The notes beneath the pieces were generated by a model. It made no database searches. It was not told the origin of the DNA and worked only from the letters and a program-made list of their open reading frames with translations. From positions 97,655-161,654 of the forward strand of contig NZ_JBBMFD010000002.1 of assembly GCF_040096205.1 (NCBI RefSeq): 64,000 nt of DNA, given 5' to 3'. The translations under genes and the position numbers were made by a program. This DNA is from Solibaculum_A intestinale (GTDB lineage: Bacteria; Bacillota; Clostridia; Oscillospirales; Acutalibacteraceae). Shown in pieces: positions 52,069-61,340 of the stretch (the stretch's first letter is position 1; every line of letters starts with the position of its first letter).

Positions 52069-53484
52069 TTGATCACAATGATGTTGGTTGGGTCGTTGAT
52101 TCTGCTGGTGTGTGTCACGTCCAGCAAGCTTTTGTACCGGTTCGGCGTACCGGCGCTGCTTATTTTTTTGGTGCTGGGTATGTTCTTTGGTTCGGATGGA
52201 CCGGGCGGTATTTATTTTGACAATTTTGATCTGGCCCGGCAGCTTTGCTCCTTCGGCCTGGTTTTCATCATGTTCTACGGCGGTCTGGGCACCAATTGGA
52301 AGATGGCCAAACCCGTAGCGGTACCGTCCATCCTGCTATCCACGGTGGGCGTGGTGGTCACGGCGGTGCTGACGGGGCTTTTCTGCCATTTTGTTTTGGG
52401 AACCACGTTGCTGGAAGGCCTTTTGGTGGGCTCGGTGGTGGGCTCCACCGACGCCGCGTCCGTCTTTTCCATCCTTCGTTCCCGCAAGCTCAACCTAAAG
52501 GGTGGCCTCGCCTCCATGCTAGAGGTGGAAAGCGGAAGCAACGATCCCATCGCCTACATGATGACGATGGTGATTTTGTCCCTCATGTCCGCCGGAGGCG
52601 GGAACTCCATCGTGCTGATGGTGGTGTGCCAGCTGGTGTTCGGCCTGGGGCTGGGCTTTGGCCTTGCCAAGCTTGCGGTATGGATTCTGCGCCGGGTCAA
52701 ATTCGAGATCGAGAGCTATTATCTGATTTTTGTGGCCGCTGTGGCGATCTTAGGTTATTCTCTGTGTGAATTCATCGGCGGAAACGGATACTTGTGCGTG
52801 TACATCGTAGGCATTGTGGTGGGCAACAGCAAAATCGTCCACAAGCGCAGCCTGGTGCATTTCTTCGACGGAATTTCCTGGCTGATGCAGATCATGCTCT
52901 TTTTTACGCTGGGGCTCCTCTCCTTCCCGTCTCACCTGCCAAGCATCCTGCTGCCCGGCATTCTGGTTTCCCTCTTTCTTATCCTGGTGGCGCGGCCGGC
53001 GGCGGTCTTCGGCATCCTATGCTGGTTTAAGCGCCCGGTGAAGCAGCAGTTGTTCGTTTCTTGGGTGGGGCTGCGGGGCGCGGCGTCCATTGTGTTCGCC
53101 ATCTTCGCGGTAACCAATGTGTCCGGGATGGAAAACGACCTGTTCCACATGGTTTTTTTCGTGGCCTTGTTCTCAGTAGCCGTCCAGGGAACTCTGATCC
53201 CCTTCTTTGCCAAAAAGCTCGACTTGGTAGAGGAATCCTCCCCGGTTCTCAAGACCTTTACCGACTACCAGGAGGAAACCGGTGCCGTGCTCAAGGAATA
53301 CCTCATTGAGCCGGACAGCGTGTGGGCGGACAAAGCCATCGCCGAGGCGGACATTCCCGAGGAAATCCTGGTGGTGATGATCAAGCGAGGCGGCGAGGTG
53401 GTGGTGCCAAAGGGCTCCACGGTAATTCTGCCGGGAGACCGGCTGGTTCTCAGTGCAAACGATTTCGATGGGCTGCCTTCCTGA
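52069..53484 (+). CDS. Potassium/proton antiporter, NhaP2 (CvrA)-like
   Basis: A 471-residue CPA1-type antiporter. About 12 membrane segments cover residues 1-385; VGSTDAASVFSIL and EVESGSNDPIAYM carry the ion-binding Asp residues. Residues about 400-471 are a TrkA-C-like domain (ADIPEEILVVMIKRGGEVVVPKG), which gates K+ transporters by nucleotide or ligand binding. Start is TTG with GAAGGAGGG eight bases upstream. Monocistronic by its surroundings. Confidence 0.93.
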   Translation: MITMMLVGSLILLVCVTSSKLLYRFGVPALLIFLVLGMFFGSDGPGGIYFDNFDLARQLCSFGLVFIMFYGGLGTNWKMAKPVAVPSILLSTVGVVVTAVLTGLFCHFVLGTTLLEGLLVGSVVGSTDAASVFSILRSRKLNLKGGLASMLEVESGSNDPIAYMMTMVILSLMSAGGGNSIVLMVVCQLVFGLGLGFGLAKLAVWILRRVKFEIESYYLIFVAAVAILGYSLCEFIGGNGYLCVYIVGIVVGNSKIVHKRSLVHFFDGISWLMQIMLFFTLGLLSFPSHLPSILLPGILVSLFLILVARPAAVFGILCWFKRPVKQQLFVSWVGLRGAASIVFAIFAVTNVSGMENDLFHMVFFVALFSVAVQGTLIPFFAKKLDLVEESSPVLKTFTDYQEETGAVLKEYLIEPDSVWADKAIAEADIPEEILVVMIKRGGEVVVPKGSTVILPGDRLVLSANDFDGLPS

Positions 53485-53598
53485 CGCGAACGCGGCGGGT
53501 GAGGAGAGTTTTTCCAATTTGCACTCATAATTTGTCTTTCTTACGGGACAATAAGAAGAGAACTGGAAGGTTTTTCTCCGGGGAAACGGCGGATGAGG

Positions 53599-53627
53599 TT
53601 GAATTCGGGGCGGCGATGTTGTATGAT
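53599..53627 (+). promoter_or_regulatory. Promoter of the surface polysaccharide operon
   Basis: TTGAAT (53599-53604) and TATGAT (53622-53627) spaced by 17 bases, giving a leader of about 120 bases. Confidence 0.6.
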
Positions 53628-53752
53628 AAGGTTTATGGAATGCGCAAATATACAAATTATCCCAAATTTCAGCCTTTGCAAACCGGGACGTTTGAACGCG
53701 ATGGCTCGCCATCCAGGATGACGGACAGAATATGTGTAGTAGTGAGGACAAC

Positions 53753-55117
53753 ATGAGATTTCAGTTTAAACAGACGATCCGCACCATTATGGTGCTGTTC
53801 GATATCGTAATCTTGTCCGGCGCGTTTTATTTTCTGTGGATCAGCCTTTATAACAGCGATATCCCCAATCCTTTCTTCCGCAACGGGAACTATCTGCTGA
53901 CCATCGTATACGCGCTGATTGTGACGGTGACGGTCATCCTGATGAAAGGCCATCAGGTGGGGCAGAACCGAATTACCGAAATTCTTTTGTCCCATGCCAT
54001 TGCGCTGGGCCTTTGCAATACGATCATGTTTTTGCTCGCGTCCCTGCTTTCCTATGAGTTCGTGGATTTTGTGGGCTTTATCTGGCTGACGGTCATTCAA
54101 ATGATCATCGTTACCTTCTGGGCCTGTATAGCAAACCGGGTCTATTATCAGATTTACCCGCCTCACGATATGCTTCTTGTCTATGACGACGAGATCAACC
54201 ATGCCATTAAGAAAAAGCTCAACCGGATTGTGGATAAATACCGGATTTTGAAGGAAATCAACGTAAGCGAGGGCCGGGAGGCCATTGAGGCGGCCATGGA
54301 GCCCTTCGATTCCATCGTTCTCTCCGTCAACAGCACGGAGCTTCGGCAATGGATGATCAATCTATGCTATCAGAAAGCCAAGCGGCTTTATGTGGTCCCT
54401 TCCATTACGAACATTCTGGTCAACGGCGCCACCGACATCCGGGTGGTGGATACCCCCATGCTCTTTCTGCGCAACCAGGGCCTGACCAATGAAAAGCGGC
54501 TCTATAAGCGGCTTTTGGACATTGTAGGTTCGCTTTGCGGCATTTTGGTGCTGTCGCCTATCTTTTTGGTGACGGCATTGGCCATCTGGGCTTACGACCG
54601 TAAAAACGTGTTCTACACTCAAGAACGCCTGACCATTGACGGGAAGGTGTTCAAGGTGCTGAAGTTTCGCTCCATGATCGTGGACGCGGAGCGAAACGGT
54701 GCGCAGCTGGCTACGGTGGACGACGACCGGATTACGCCTGTGGGAAAAATCATACGCAAGCTACGTATCGATGAAATTCCACAGCTTTTTAATGTCTTAA
54801 AAGGGGACATGTCGCTGGTGGGTCCCCGCCCGGAACGGCCGGAGATCGCTGCGGAATATGAAAAGTCCATGCCCGAGTTCGCCTATCGCCTCAAAGCCAA
54901 GGCGGGCCTGACCGGCTATGCCCAGGTTTATGGAAAATACAACACCACCGCCTACGACAAGCTCCTGATGGACCTGATCTATATTGAAAACTATTCCTTC
55001 CTGCTGGATTTGAAGCTGATGATCCTGACCCTGCGCGTGGTGATGATGCCGGATAAAACCGAAGGCATCCAGCAGGGAGAACGGATGGCGCAGACGAAGA
55101 AAACCACCGAGGAATAG
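53753..55117 (+). CDS. Polyprenyl-phosphate sugar-1-phosphate transferase (WbaP/EPS type)
   Basis: A 454-residue initiating transferase. Residues 1-115 hold four membrane segments; a CoA-binding-like domain follows; the C-terminal 200 residues are the catalytic bacterial sugar transferase domain (KRLLDIVGSLCGILVLSP, KFRSMIVDAE, DEIPQLFNVLKGDMSLVGPRPERP). It starts glycan assembly by loading a sugar phosphate on undecaprenyl phosphate. The ATG at 53753 follows GTGAGGA; an in-frame ATG at 53732 would add seven residues. Confidence 0.92.
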   Translation: MRFQFKQTIRTIMVLFDIVILSGAFYFLWISLYNSDIPNPFFRNGNYLLTIVYALIVTVTVILMKGHQVGQNRITEILLSHAIALGLCNTIMFLLASLLSYEFVDFVGFIWLTVIQMIIVTFWACIANRVYYQIYPPHDMLLVYDDEINHAIKKKLNRIVDKYRILKEINVSEGREAIEAAMEPFDSIVLSVNSTELRQWMINLCYQKAKRLYVVPSITNILVNGATDIRVVDTPMLFLRNQGLTNEKRLYKRLLDIVGSLCGILVLSPIFLVTALAIWAYDRKNVFYTQERLTIDGKVFKVLKFRSMIVDAERNGAQLATVDDDRITPVGKIIRKLRIDEIPQLFNVLKGDMSLVGPRPERPEIAAEYEKSMPEFAYRLKAKAGLTGYAQVYGKYNTTAYDKLLMDLIYIENYSFLLDLKLMILTLRVVMMPDKTEGIQQGERMAQTKKTTEE

Positions 55118-55152
55118 CCTTGCGCCGAAATTTGCGAGCAGGAGTGTGCCAT

Positions 55153-56037
55153 GTGGACGTATCGGTAATCATCATCAATCACAATACGAAAGACCTGACG
55201 GCCCAGACGGTGGAGTCGGTGCTTGCCGCTACCCATAGGGCGTCCTTTGAGGTGCTGGTGATGGACAATTCCAGCAACGAAGCCCAGCGCTATCTGGGGA
55301 TGAAGGACGAGCGGGTGCGGGTGTTTTCCGGTGTGGAAAACCACGGATTCGGCCATGCGTGCAATCTGGGAGCAAAGAAGGCACGGGGCGATTTTCTCTT
55401 GTTTTTAAACTCGGATACCATCGTGCACGATGGCGCCATCGACGCAGGCGCTGCCTATCTAAAGGAGAATCCGTCCATCGGCGTGCTGGGCCTTCGTACC
55501 GTGCTGCCGGACGGGACGCTGGACAGCGGCTGCAAACGGGGATTTCCCACGCCCTTAGCCGCCCTTTATTACTTTATGGGGATGGACAAAAAGCATCCTG
55601 ACAATCCCAAATACGGAGCCTATCACCAAACGTTTATCGACCCTGAAAAGAACAGCGACGTGGACGCGGTCTCCGGCGCGTGCATGCTGGTGCCCAAAGC
55701 CGTGTATGAGCAGGTGGGCGGGTTCGATGAGGACTTCTTTATGTACGGAGAGGACCTGGACCTTTGCTATCGCATCAAGGAAAAAGGGTACCGGGTGGTA
55801 TACTTTGCCGATGGGGCCATCACCCATTTGAAAGGGCAAAGCGGCCTGCACCAGAAGTCGAAGCCCATTATTTATCACTTTCATCACGCCATGCTGCTTT
55901 TCTATCAAAAGCATTATCGAAAGCAATATAACCCCTTTGTTACCGGGCTTGTGTATACCGGGATTTACGCCAAGTACGGGCTGACCCTTTTAAAAGGGAA
56001 GATGAGCCGGGAAAAAGGAGGAACGGCCGGGGTATGA
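55153..56037 (+). CDS. Glycosyltransferase family 2 (rhamnosyltransferase-like)
   Basis: A 294-residue GT2 enzyme. VSVIIINHNTKDLTAQT opens the nucleotide-binding fold, FLNSDTIVHDGA has the metal-binding motif, and VDAVSGACMLVPK with EDFFMYGEDLDLCYRI is typical of WbbL-like rhamnosyltransferases. The start is GTG at 55153, with CAGGAG eight bases upstream; a TTG at 55120 lacks a site. The stop overlaps the next gene by four bases. Confidence 0.92.
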   Translation: MDVSVIIINHNTKDLTAQTVESVLAATHRASFEVLVMDNSSNEAQRYLGMKDERVRVFSGVENHGFGHACNLGAKKARGDFLLFLNSDTIVHDGAIDAGAAYLKENPSIGVLGLRTVLPDGTLDSGCKRGFPTPLAALYYFMGMDKKHPDNPKYGAYHQTFIDPEKNSDVDAVSGACMLVPKAVYEQVGGFDEDFFMYGEDLDLCYRIKEKGYRVVYFADGAITHLKGQSGLHQKSKPIIYHFHHAMLLFYQKHYRKQYNPFVTGLVYTGIYAKYGLTLLKGKMSREKGGTAGV

Positions 56038-56960
56038 TCGACATTTTGATGGCGGTCTATCAAGGGGAAGCCTATGTCGCCGAGCAGATCGAATCCATTC
56101 TAAAGCAAACGTACACCGATTGGACGCTGCTTATTGGGGACGACGGTTCCAAGGACCGCACTATGGAAATCCTTTTGGCATATGAAGCGAAATACCCGTC
56201 CAAAATACGGGTCATTCCAAATACAAAAAATTCCGGCAGCGCCCAGGCGAACTTCTTCCGTCTTCTTTCTCTAAGCGAGAGCGCCTACGCCATGACCTGT
56301 GACCACGACGACGTGTGGCTGCCCGACAAGGTGGAAAAAACCATGGGGGAGATGGAGCGCCTGGAGGGGGAGAACCCGCCGGGAACGCCGATTTTGGTCC
56401 ATACCGACCTTGAGGTGGTGGACGAGAACCTGCGTACCATCGCACCGTCCATGTTCCGGCTGCAAAACCTGGACAGCCGCCGGGTTTCCCTTTCAAAGCT
56501 GCTGGCGCAAAATGTGGTTACCGGCTGCACGATGCTGGCAAACCGCCCGTTGCTCGACTTAGCCAAGGATCCGCCCGCCAGCGCCATCATGCACGACTGG
56601 TGGCTGGCGCTGGTGGCGGCGGCTTTTGGGAAGATCGGATTTGTTGACGAGCCCACCATCCGCTATCGGCAGCATGGGAACAATGAGGTGGGAGCCAAGA
56701 ACGTCCGGGACCCCAAATATGTGGCGGCAAGGCTGTCGAAAACCGAACAGATTCATAAGGTGCTGACCGATACTTACCGGCAGGCGGCTGGTTTTTACGA
56801 GCGTTATCAAGGCAGGCTTTCCAAAGAACAGGCCGAGCTGGTGCTGGGTTACGCGAGAATGCCGGAGTACGGCAAGCTTCACCGCATGGCGCATCTTCTG
56901 CGCAACGGACACGGTAAGAATGGGCTGGTCCGCAAGGCCGGGCAGCTCTTGTTTGCATAA
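56034..56960 (+). CDS. Glycosyltransferase family 2
   Basis: A 308-residue GT2 enzyme. IDILMAVYQGEAYVAEQIES, IGDDGSKDRT and CDHDDVWLPDKVE (DxD-like) mark the donor site; MHDWWLALVAAAFG is the usual acceptor-side block. Many RfaG-unrelated rhamnosyltransferases share this pattern, but the sugar cannot be read. Overlaps the previous gene by four bases and precedes rfbA by 27. Confidence 0.92.
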   Translation: MIDILMAVYQGEAYVAEQIESILKQTYTDWTLLIGDDGSKDRTMEILLAYEAKYPSKIRVIPNTKNSGSAQANFFRLLSLSESAYAMTCDHDDVWLPDKVEKTMGEMERLEGENPPGTPILVHTDLEVVDENLRTIAPSMFRLQNLDSRRVSLSKLLAQNVVTGCTMLANRPLLDLAKDPPASAIMHDWWLALVAAAFGKIGFVDEPTIRYRQHGNNEVGAKNVRDPKYVAARLSKTEQIHKVLTDTYRQAAGFYERYQGRLSKEQAELVLGYARMPEYGKLHRMAHLLRNGHGKNGLVRKAGQLLFA

Positions 56961-56987
56961 AGAAACGATAGGAAATGAGGTTTTTGT

Positions 56988-57863
56988 ATGAAAGGCATTA
57001 TTCTTGCGGGCGGCGCGGGAACCCGGCTTTATCCGTCGACCATCGCCTGCTCCAAGCAGATTCTGACCGTCTACGATAAGCCGATGATTTATTATCCCCT
57101 GTCCACCCTGATGCTGGCTGGAATTCAGGAAATCCTGATCATCTCCACTCCGAGAGACCTGCCGGTGTTTCAGGAGCTGTTTGGAGACGGAAGCCATTTG
57201 GGGCTCAAGTTCTCCTACGTGGTGCAGGAAGCGCCCCGCGGCCTGGCCGAAGCCTTCATCCTGGGGGCGGACTTTATTGGAGACGACAATGTCTGCCTGG
57301 TGCTGGGGGACAACATCTTTTACGGTTACGGTTTCTCCGGCCGGCTGGCCGCGGCGGCGGGCCGCAAGGAAGGCGCTACCATCTTCGGCTACCATGTCAG
57401 CGAACCGAGAGCCTTCGGTGTGGTGGAGTTCGATAAGAACGGCACGGTTCTTTCCATTGAGGAAAAGCCGGAGCATCCCAAGTCTAACTATGCGGTGCCC
57501 GGCCTTTATTTCTACGACAACCAGGTGGTGGAGATTGCCAAGTCCATCAAGCCCTCCGCCCGGGGCGAGCTGGAAATCACCGCCGTCAATAACGCCTATC
57601 TTGAACAAGGCAAGCTGAAGGTGGAGCTCTTCGGCAGAGGAATGGCGTGGCTGGATACGGGAACCCACCGGGCCATGCTGGACGCGGCCAATTTCGTCGA
57701 AGCGGTGCAGACGAGGCAGGGACTGTATATTTCCTGCATTGAGGAAATCGCCTACCGCCGCGGCTTTATCAACAAGGAGCAGCTTCTCGTGCAGGCCGAG
57801 CGGTTTAAAAAGAGCGAGTACGGCGATTACCTGTTCCACATTGCTAACACCATCGAGGTATAA
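56988..57863 (+). CDS. rfbA: Glucose-1-phosphate thymidylyltransferase
   Basis: A 291-residue enzyme of normal length. MKGIILAGGAGTRLYP, SKQILTVYDKPMIYYP and LVLGDNIFYG are diagnostic. First step of dTDP-L-rhamnose synthesis: dTTP and glucose-1-phosphate to dTDP-glucose. GAAATGAGG lies before the ATG. Confidence 0.98.
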   Translation: MKGIILAGGAGTRLYPSTIACSKQILTVYDKPMIYYPLSTLMLAGIQEILIISTPRDLPVFQELFGDGSHLGLKFSYVVQEAPRGLAEAFILGADFIGDDNVCLVLGDNIFYGYGFSGRLAAAAGRKEGATIFGYHVSEPRAFGVVEFDKNGTVLSIEEKPEHPKSNYAVPGLYFYDNQVVEIAKSIKPSARGELEITAVNNAYLEQGKLKVELFGRGMAWLDTGTHRAMLDAANFVEAVQTRQGLYISCIEEIAYRRGFINKEQLLVQAERFKKSEYGDYLFHIANTIEV

Positions 57864-57883
57864 GGAAGGACGGAGACGTTTTC

Positions 57884-58768
57884 GTGAAAATACTGATTAC
57901 GGGCCGAAACGGTCAGCTTGGAAATGAGCTGGCGAAAATCTTAAAAGAGGGACGGTCGGAGCTGGGAGCCATCCCGGCATGTTATCAAGACGCCCAGGTC
58001 ACCGGTGTGGACTTAGATGAACTGGACATTTCGGATCAGGAGGCGGTCAACCGTTTCTTTGAGGGAAATCCCTTTGATTTGCTGATCAACTGCGCCGCCA
58101 TGACCAATGTAGAAGGCTGTGAGGACAATCAGGACGTGGCATTTAAGGCAAACGCCCTGGGGGCTCGGAACATGGCCTTGGCTGCTGACAAAATGGGTGC
58201 GAAGCTTGTGCACGTATCCACCGACTATGTGTTCTCCGGGGACGGAAGTGTTCCCTACGTGGAATGGGATCTGTGCAACCCGCAAAGTATTTACGGAAAG
58301 AGCAAATATCTTGGCGAGCAGTACGTACGGGAATTGTGCAAAAAGTATTTCATCCTGCGCACTTCCTGGCTTTATGGTTATGTGGGGAAGAACTTTGTCA
58401 AGACCATCCTGCGCATCGCCAAGGCAAATGAGGAAATCACCGTGGTCAACGACCAGCGGGGCAATCCCACCAACGCCGCCGACCTTGCCCATCATATCTT
58501 AAAGGCTGCGGCTACCGAGCAGTACGGCGTGTACCACTGCACGGGGACAGGAGAATGCACCTGGTACGATTTCGCCTGCAAGATCGTGGAATACGCGGGG
58601 ATTGACTGCAAGGTCCGTCCCGTCACCTCCCAGGAATATGTGCAGAAGGCCAAGCGGCCCGCCTTCTCGTCGCTGGACAACCGGATGCTGCGTTGCACGG
58701 TGGGGGACGAAATGCGCGACTGGCAGGAAGCTCTGGAATGCTATCTGAAAAACCTCAAGGACATGTAA
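57884..58768 (+). CDS. rfbD: dTDP-4-dehydrorhamnose reductase
   Basis: A 294-residue extended SDR. KILITGRNGQLGNEL binds NADPH, NCAAMTNVEGCE and STDYVFSGDG follow, and YGKSKYLGE holds the catalytic Tyr-Lys pair. Last step to dTDP-L-rhamnose. Start is GTG with AAGGAAGGACGGAG upstream. The gene sits second in the rfb set, an A-D-B-C order. Confidence 0.97.
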   Translation: MKILITGRNGQLGNELAKILKEGRSELGAIPACYQDAQVTGVDLDELDISDQEAVNRFFEGNPFDLLINCAAMTNVEGCEDNQDVAFKANALGARNMALAADKMGAKLVHVSTDYVFSGDGSVPYVEWDLCNPQSIYGKSKYLGEQYVRELCKKYFILRTSWLYGYVGKNFVKTILRIAKANEEITVVNDQRGNPTNAADLAHHILKAAATEQYGVYHCTGTGECTWYDFACKIVEYAGIDCKVRPVTSQEYVQKAKRPAFSSLDNRMLRCTVGDEMRDWQEALECYLKNLKDM

Positions 58769-58783
58769 GAAAGGCGGACAAGG

Positions 58784-59845
58784 ATGATGAAAACCTATCT
58801 GGTAACCGGAGGCGCGGGCTTTATCGGCTCGAACTTTGTGCTGTACATGCTCAAAAAGTACGACGATGTGAAAATCGTCAACATCGATAAGCTGACCTAT
58901 GCAGGCAACCTAGAAAACCTCAAAGAGGTGGAGAACCACCCGAACTATGTGTTTCGGCAGGTGGACATTTGCGACCAGGCAGCGGTAGCGGCGTTGTTCC
59001 AAGAGTTTGACTTTGATTATGTGGTCAACTTTGCTGCGGAAAGCCATGTGGACCGCTCCATTGCCGACCCGGAAATCTTTGTTAAGACCAATGTCCTCGG
59101 CACGGTCAACCTGTTAAACAACGCAAAGCTCGCCTGGCAGACCGGCGACGACCAGTATAAGGACGGATGTAAGTTTTTGCAGGTATCCACTGACGAGGTG
59201 TACGGCTCTTTGGGCGAAACCGGGTATTTCATGGAAACGACCCCGCTTGACCCCCACAGCCCCTATTCTTCCAGCAAAGCCAGCGCCGACCTGTTCGTGA
59301 AAGCGTATCACGATACTTATAAATTCCCGGTGAACATCACCCGCTGCTCGAACAACTACGGCCCCTTCCAGTTCCCGGAGAAGCTCATTCCCCTCATCAT
59401 CAACAATACCCTGGCCCATAAGGACCTGCCCATCTACGGCGACGGCATGCAGGTGCGTGACTGGCTGTATGTGGAGGACCATTGCAAGGCCATCGACATG
59501 GTGGTGCGCGGCGGCAAGGTGGGCGAGGTGTATAACGTGGGCGGCCACAACGAGCGGCCCAACATTTTCATCGTCAAAACCATCCTTGCCTACATCAAGG
59601 AGCATGTGGACCCGGCGGTGGGCGAGCACATGATGAAGCATGTGGAGGACCGTAAGGGTCACGACCGCCGTTACGGCATTGATCCCGAAAAGATCAAGAA
59701 GGATTTGGGCTGGTACCCGGAGACCTGCTTTGAGGACGGCATTAAGCTGACCATCCAGTGGTATCTGGACCATATGGACTGGATGAAGAATGTCACCAGC
59801 GGCGAATACCAGAAGTATTACCAGAAGATGTACGCGGATAAATAA
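58784..59845 (+). CDS. rfbB: dTDP-glucose 4,6-dehydratase
   Basis: A 353-residue SDR dehydratase. LVTGGAGFIGSNFV binds NAD, AAESHVDRSI and QVSTDEVYGSLGE carry catalytic residues, and PYSSSKASADL the Tyr-x3-Lys pair. Second step of dTDP-rhamnose synthesis. ATGs at 58784 and 58787 are both possible starts. Confidence 0.97.
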   Translation: MMKTYLVTGGAGFIGSNFVLYMLKKYDDVKIVNIDKLTYAGNLENLKEVENHPNYVFRQVDICDQAAVAALFQEFDFDYVVNFAAESHVDRSIADPEIFVKTNVLGTVNLLNNAKLAWQTGDDQYKDGCKFLQVSTDEVYGSLGETGYFMETTPLDPHSPYSSSKASADLFVKAYHDTYKFPVNITRCSNNYGPFQFPEKLIPLIINNTLAHKDLPIYGDGMQVRDWLYVEDHCKAIDMVVRGGKVGEVYNVGGHNERPNIFIVKTILAYIKEHVDPAVGEHMMKHVEDRKGHDRRYGIDPEKIKKDLGWYPETCFEDGIKLTIQWYLDHMDWMKNVTSGEYQKYYQKMYADK

Positions 59846-59859
59846 GCGGTGTATTTGGT

Positions 59860-59897
59860 GTTTGGCTTTTGTATGCGAAGGCAGGCAGAAGCCAAAC
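59860..59897 (+). other. Hairpin between rfbB and rfbC
   Basis: GTTTGGCTT (59860-59868) pairs with AAGCCAAAC (59889-59897) in the 118-base gap, the largest inside the rhamnose gene set. There is no T-tract, so it may affect mRNA processing or stability rather than end transcription. Confidence 0.4.
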
Positions 59898-59963
59898 CTA
59901 TCCATATCACGGCGGTCTTGCCGCCAGGGCATAATTTCCATGGAAAGGTGAGAAAGAAAACAT

Positions 59964-60515
59964 ATGGGACAGTTTACCTTTATTAAAACCGATATTGAGG
60001 ACTTATATATCATTGAGCCGAAGGTATTCGGCGACAACCGGGGCTATTTTATGGAGACCTACAACTACAACGACTTTAAGGCCGCCGGTCTTGACATGGT
60101 CTTTGTGCAGGACAACCAGTCCCGCTCCAAGAAGGGCGTGCTGCGGGGCCTTCATTTCCAGAAGAAGAACCCCCAGGGAAAGCTGGTGCGGGTCATTGAA
60201 GGAGAGGTCTACGACGTGGCGGTGGACATCCGCCCAGGCAGCAAGACCTACGGCAAATGGCACGGCGTTCTCCTTTCCAAGGAGAACAAGCGCCAGTTTT
60301 ACGTACCCGAAGGGTTTGCCCACGGATTTTTAGTGCTGTCGGACGTGGCGGAGTTTGTATACAAGTGCACCCGCTTTTATGATCCGACCGACGAAGGCGC
60401 CCTTTACTACGCTGACCCGGACATTGGCATCGACTGGCCGATTTCCGAAGGAATGGAAGTCCTGTTAAGCGAGAAGGACAAAAAGAACGGGGCGTTCCAA
60501 GACTTGAATAGATGA
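59964..60515 (+). CDS. rfbC: dTDP-4-dehydrorhamnose 3,5-epimerase
   Basis: A 183-residue cupin-fold epimerase. FGDNRGYFMETYN, DNQSRSKKGVLRGLHFQ (catalytic His) and VPEGFAHGFLVLSD are diagnostic. Third step of the rhamnose route. GGAAAGGTGAGAAAG precedes the ATG. Confidence 0.97.
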   Translation: MGQFTFIKTDIEDLYIIEPKVFGDNRGYFMETYNYNDFKAAGLDMVFVQDNQSRSKKGVLRGLHFQKKNPQGKLVRVIEGEVYDVAVDIRPGSKTYGKWHGVLLSKENKRQFYVPEGFAHGFLVLSDVAEFVYKCTRFYDPTDEGALYYADPDIGIDWPISEGMEVLLSEKDKKNGAFQDLNR

Positions 60516-60528
60516 GGGTGAAAACGAT

Positions 60529-61323
60529 TTGAAAGCGTATTTGCAGACATTCACCCGGTACCGCCATCTGCTGATGGACTTGGTAGCCAGGGATTTGAAG
60601 GTGAAATACCGCCGGTCGGCTTTGGGTTTTTTATGGAGCATCCTCAATCCGATTCTGATGGCGCTGGTTATTTCGGTCGTGTTCAGCCAGATGTTCCGGT
60701 TTAAACAGGAATACTTCGCCTCTTATTACCTCACCGGTGCGTTGATTTTCAATTTTATGTCGGAAGCCACCTCCAATTCCCTGACGTCGGTGATCAGCGG
60801 AGCGTCGCTCATTAAAAAGGTGTATCTGCCCAAGTACATTTTTCCGCTTCAGAAAACCGTATTTGCCTTTGTCAACATGCTGTTTTCTCTGGTGGCGGTG
60901 CTCGTCATGATGCTCATTGACGGGGTGCCTTTTCACTGGACGATTTTGCTTTTCCCGATTCCGATGATCTACGTGTTTGTGTTTACCGTGGGCCTGAGCC
61001 TGCTGCTGGCTACCTTAAACGTGTTTTTCCGGGACGTAGGGCACCTTTATTCGGTTTTCATCACCGCATGGATGTACCTGACCCCTCTCATTTACCCGGA
61101 AAGCCTGCTGACTGATACCAAGCTTGGAAGCTTGACACTCATGTCCATTGTGCAGTTCAACCCCATGTATTATTATGTGACCTATTTCAGGCGGGTCGTG
61201 ATGGACGGTGTGATTCCGGGGCTTGAGGTGAACCTCATTTGCGCCGCCTGTTCCCTGTTCTTTTTGGTGCTTGGCGTGTGGGCGTTCAAGCGCAAGCAGG
61301 ACAAGTTTATTCTGTATGTGTAA
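60529..61323 (+). CDS. ABC polysaccharide export permease (Wzm/TagG type)
   Basis: A 264-residue ABC-2 permease with six membrane segments. LVARDLKVKYRRSALGFLWS is the conserved cytoplasmic entry of Wzm/TagG proteins and FFRDVGHLYSVFITAWMYLTPLIY the typical later block. It should flip a lipid-linked, rhamnose-containing polymer across the membrane. Start is TTG with GAGGGTG about eight bases upstream. The ATPase follows 17 bases later. Confidence 0.94.
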   Translation: MKAYLQTFTRYRHLLMDLVARDLKVKYRRSALGFLWSILNPILMALVISVVFSQMFRFKQEYFASYYLTGALIFNFMSEATSNSLTSVISGASLIKKVYLPKYIFPLQKTVFAFVNMLFSLVAVLVMMLIDGVPFHWTILLFPIPMIYVFVFTVGLSLLLATLNVFFRDVGHLYSVFITAWMYLTPLIYPESLLTDTKLGSLTLMSIVQFNPMYYYVTYFRRVVMDGVIPGLEVNLICAACSLFFLVLGVWAFKRKQDKFILYV

Positions 61324-61340
61324 AGAGGAGGGGATTCGGG

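Noticed and set aside
51867..52127. 86-codon minus-strand frame before the antiporter
   Set aside because: AT-rich, no ribosome site, and it overlaps the antiporter promoter and start.
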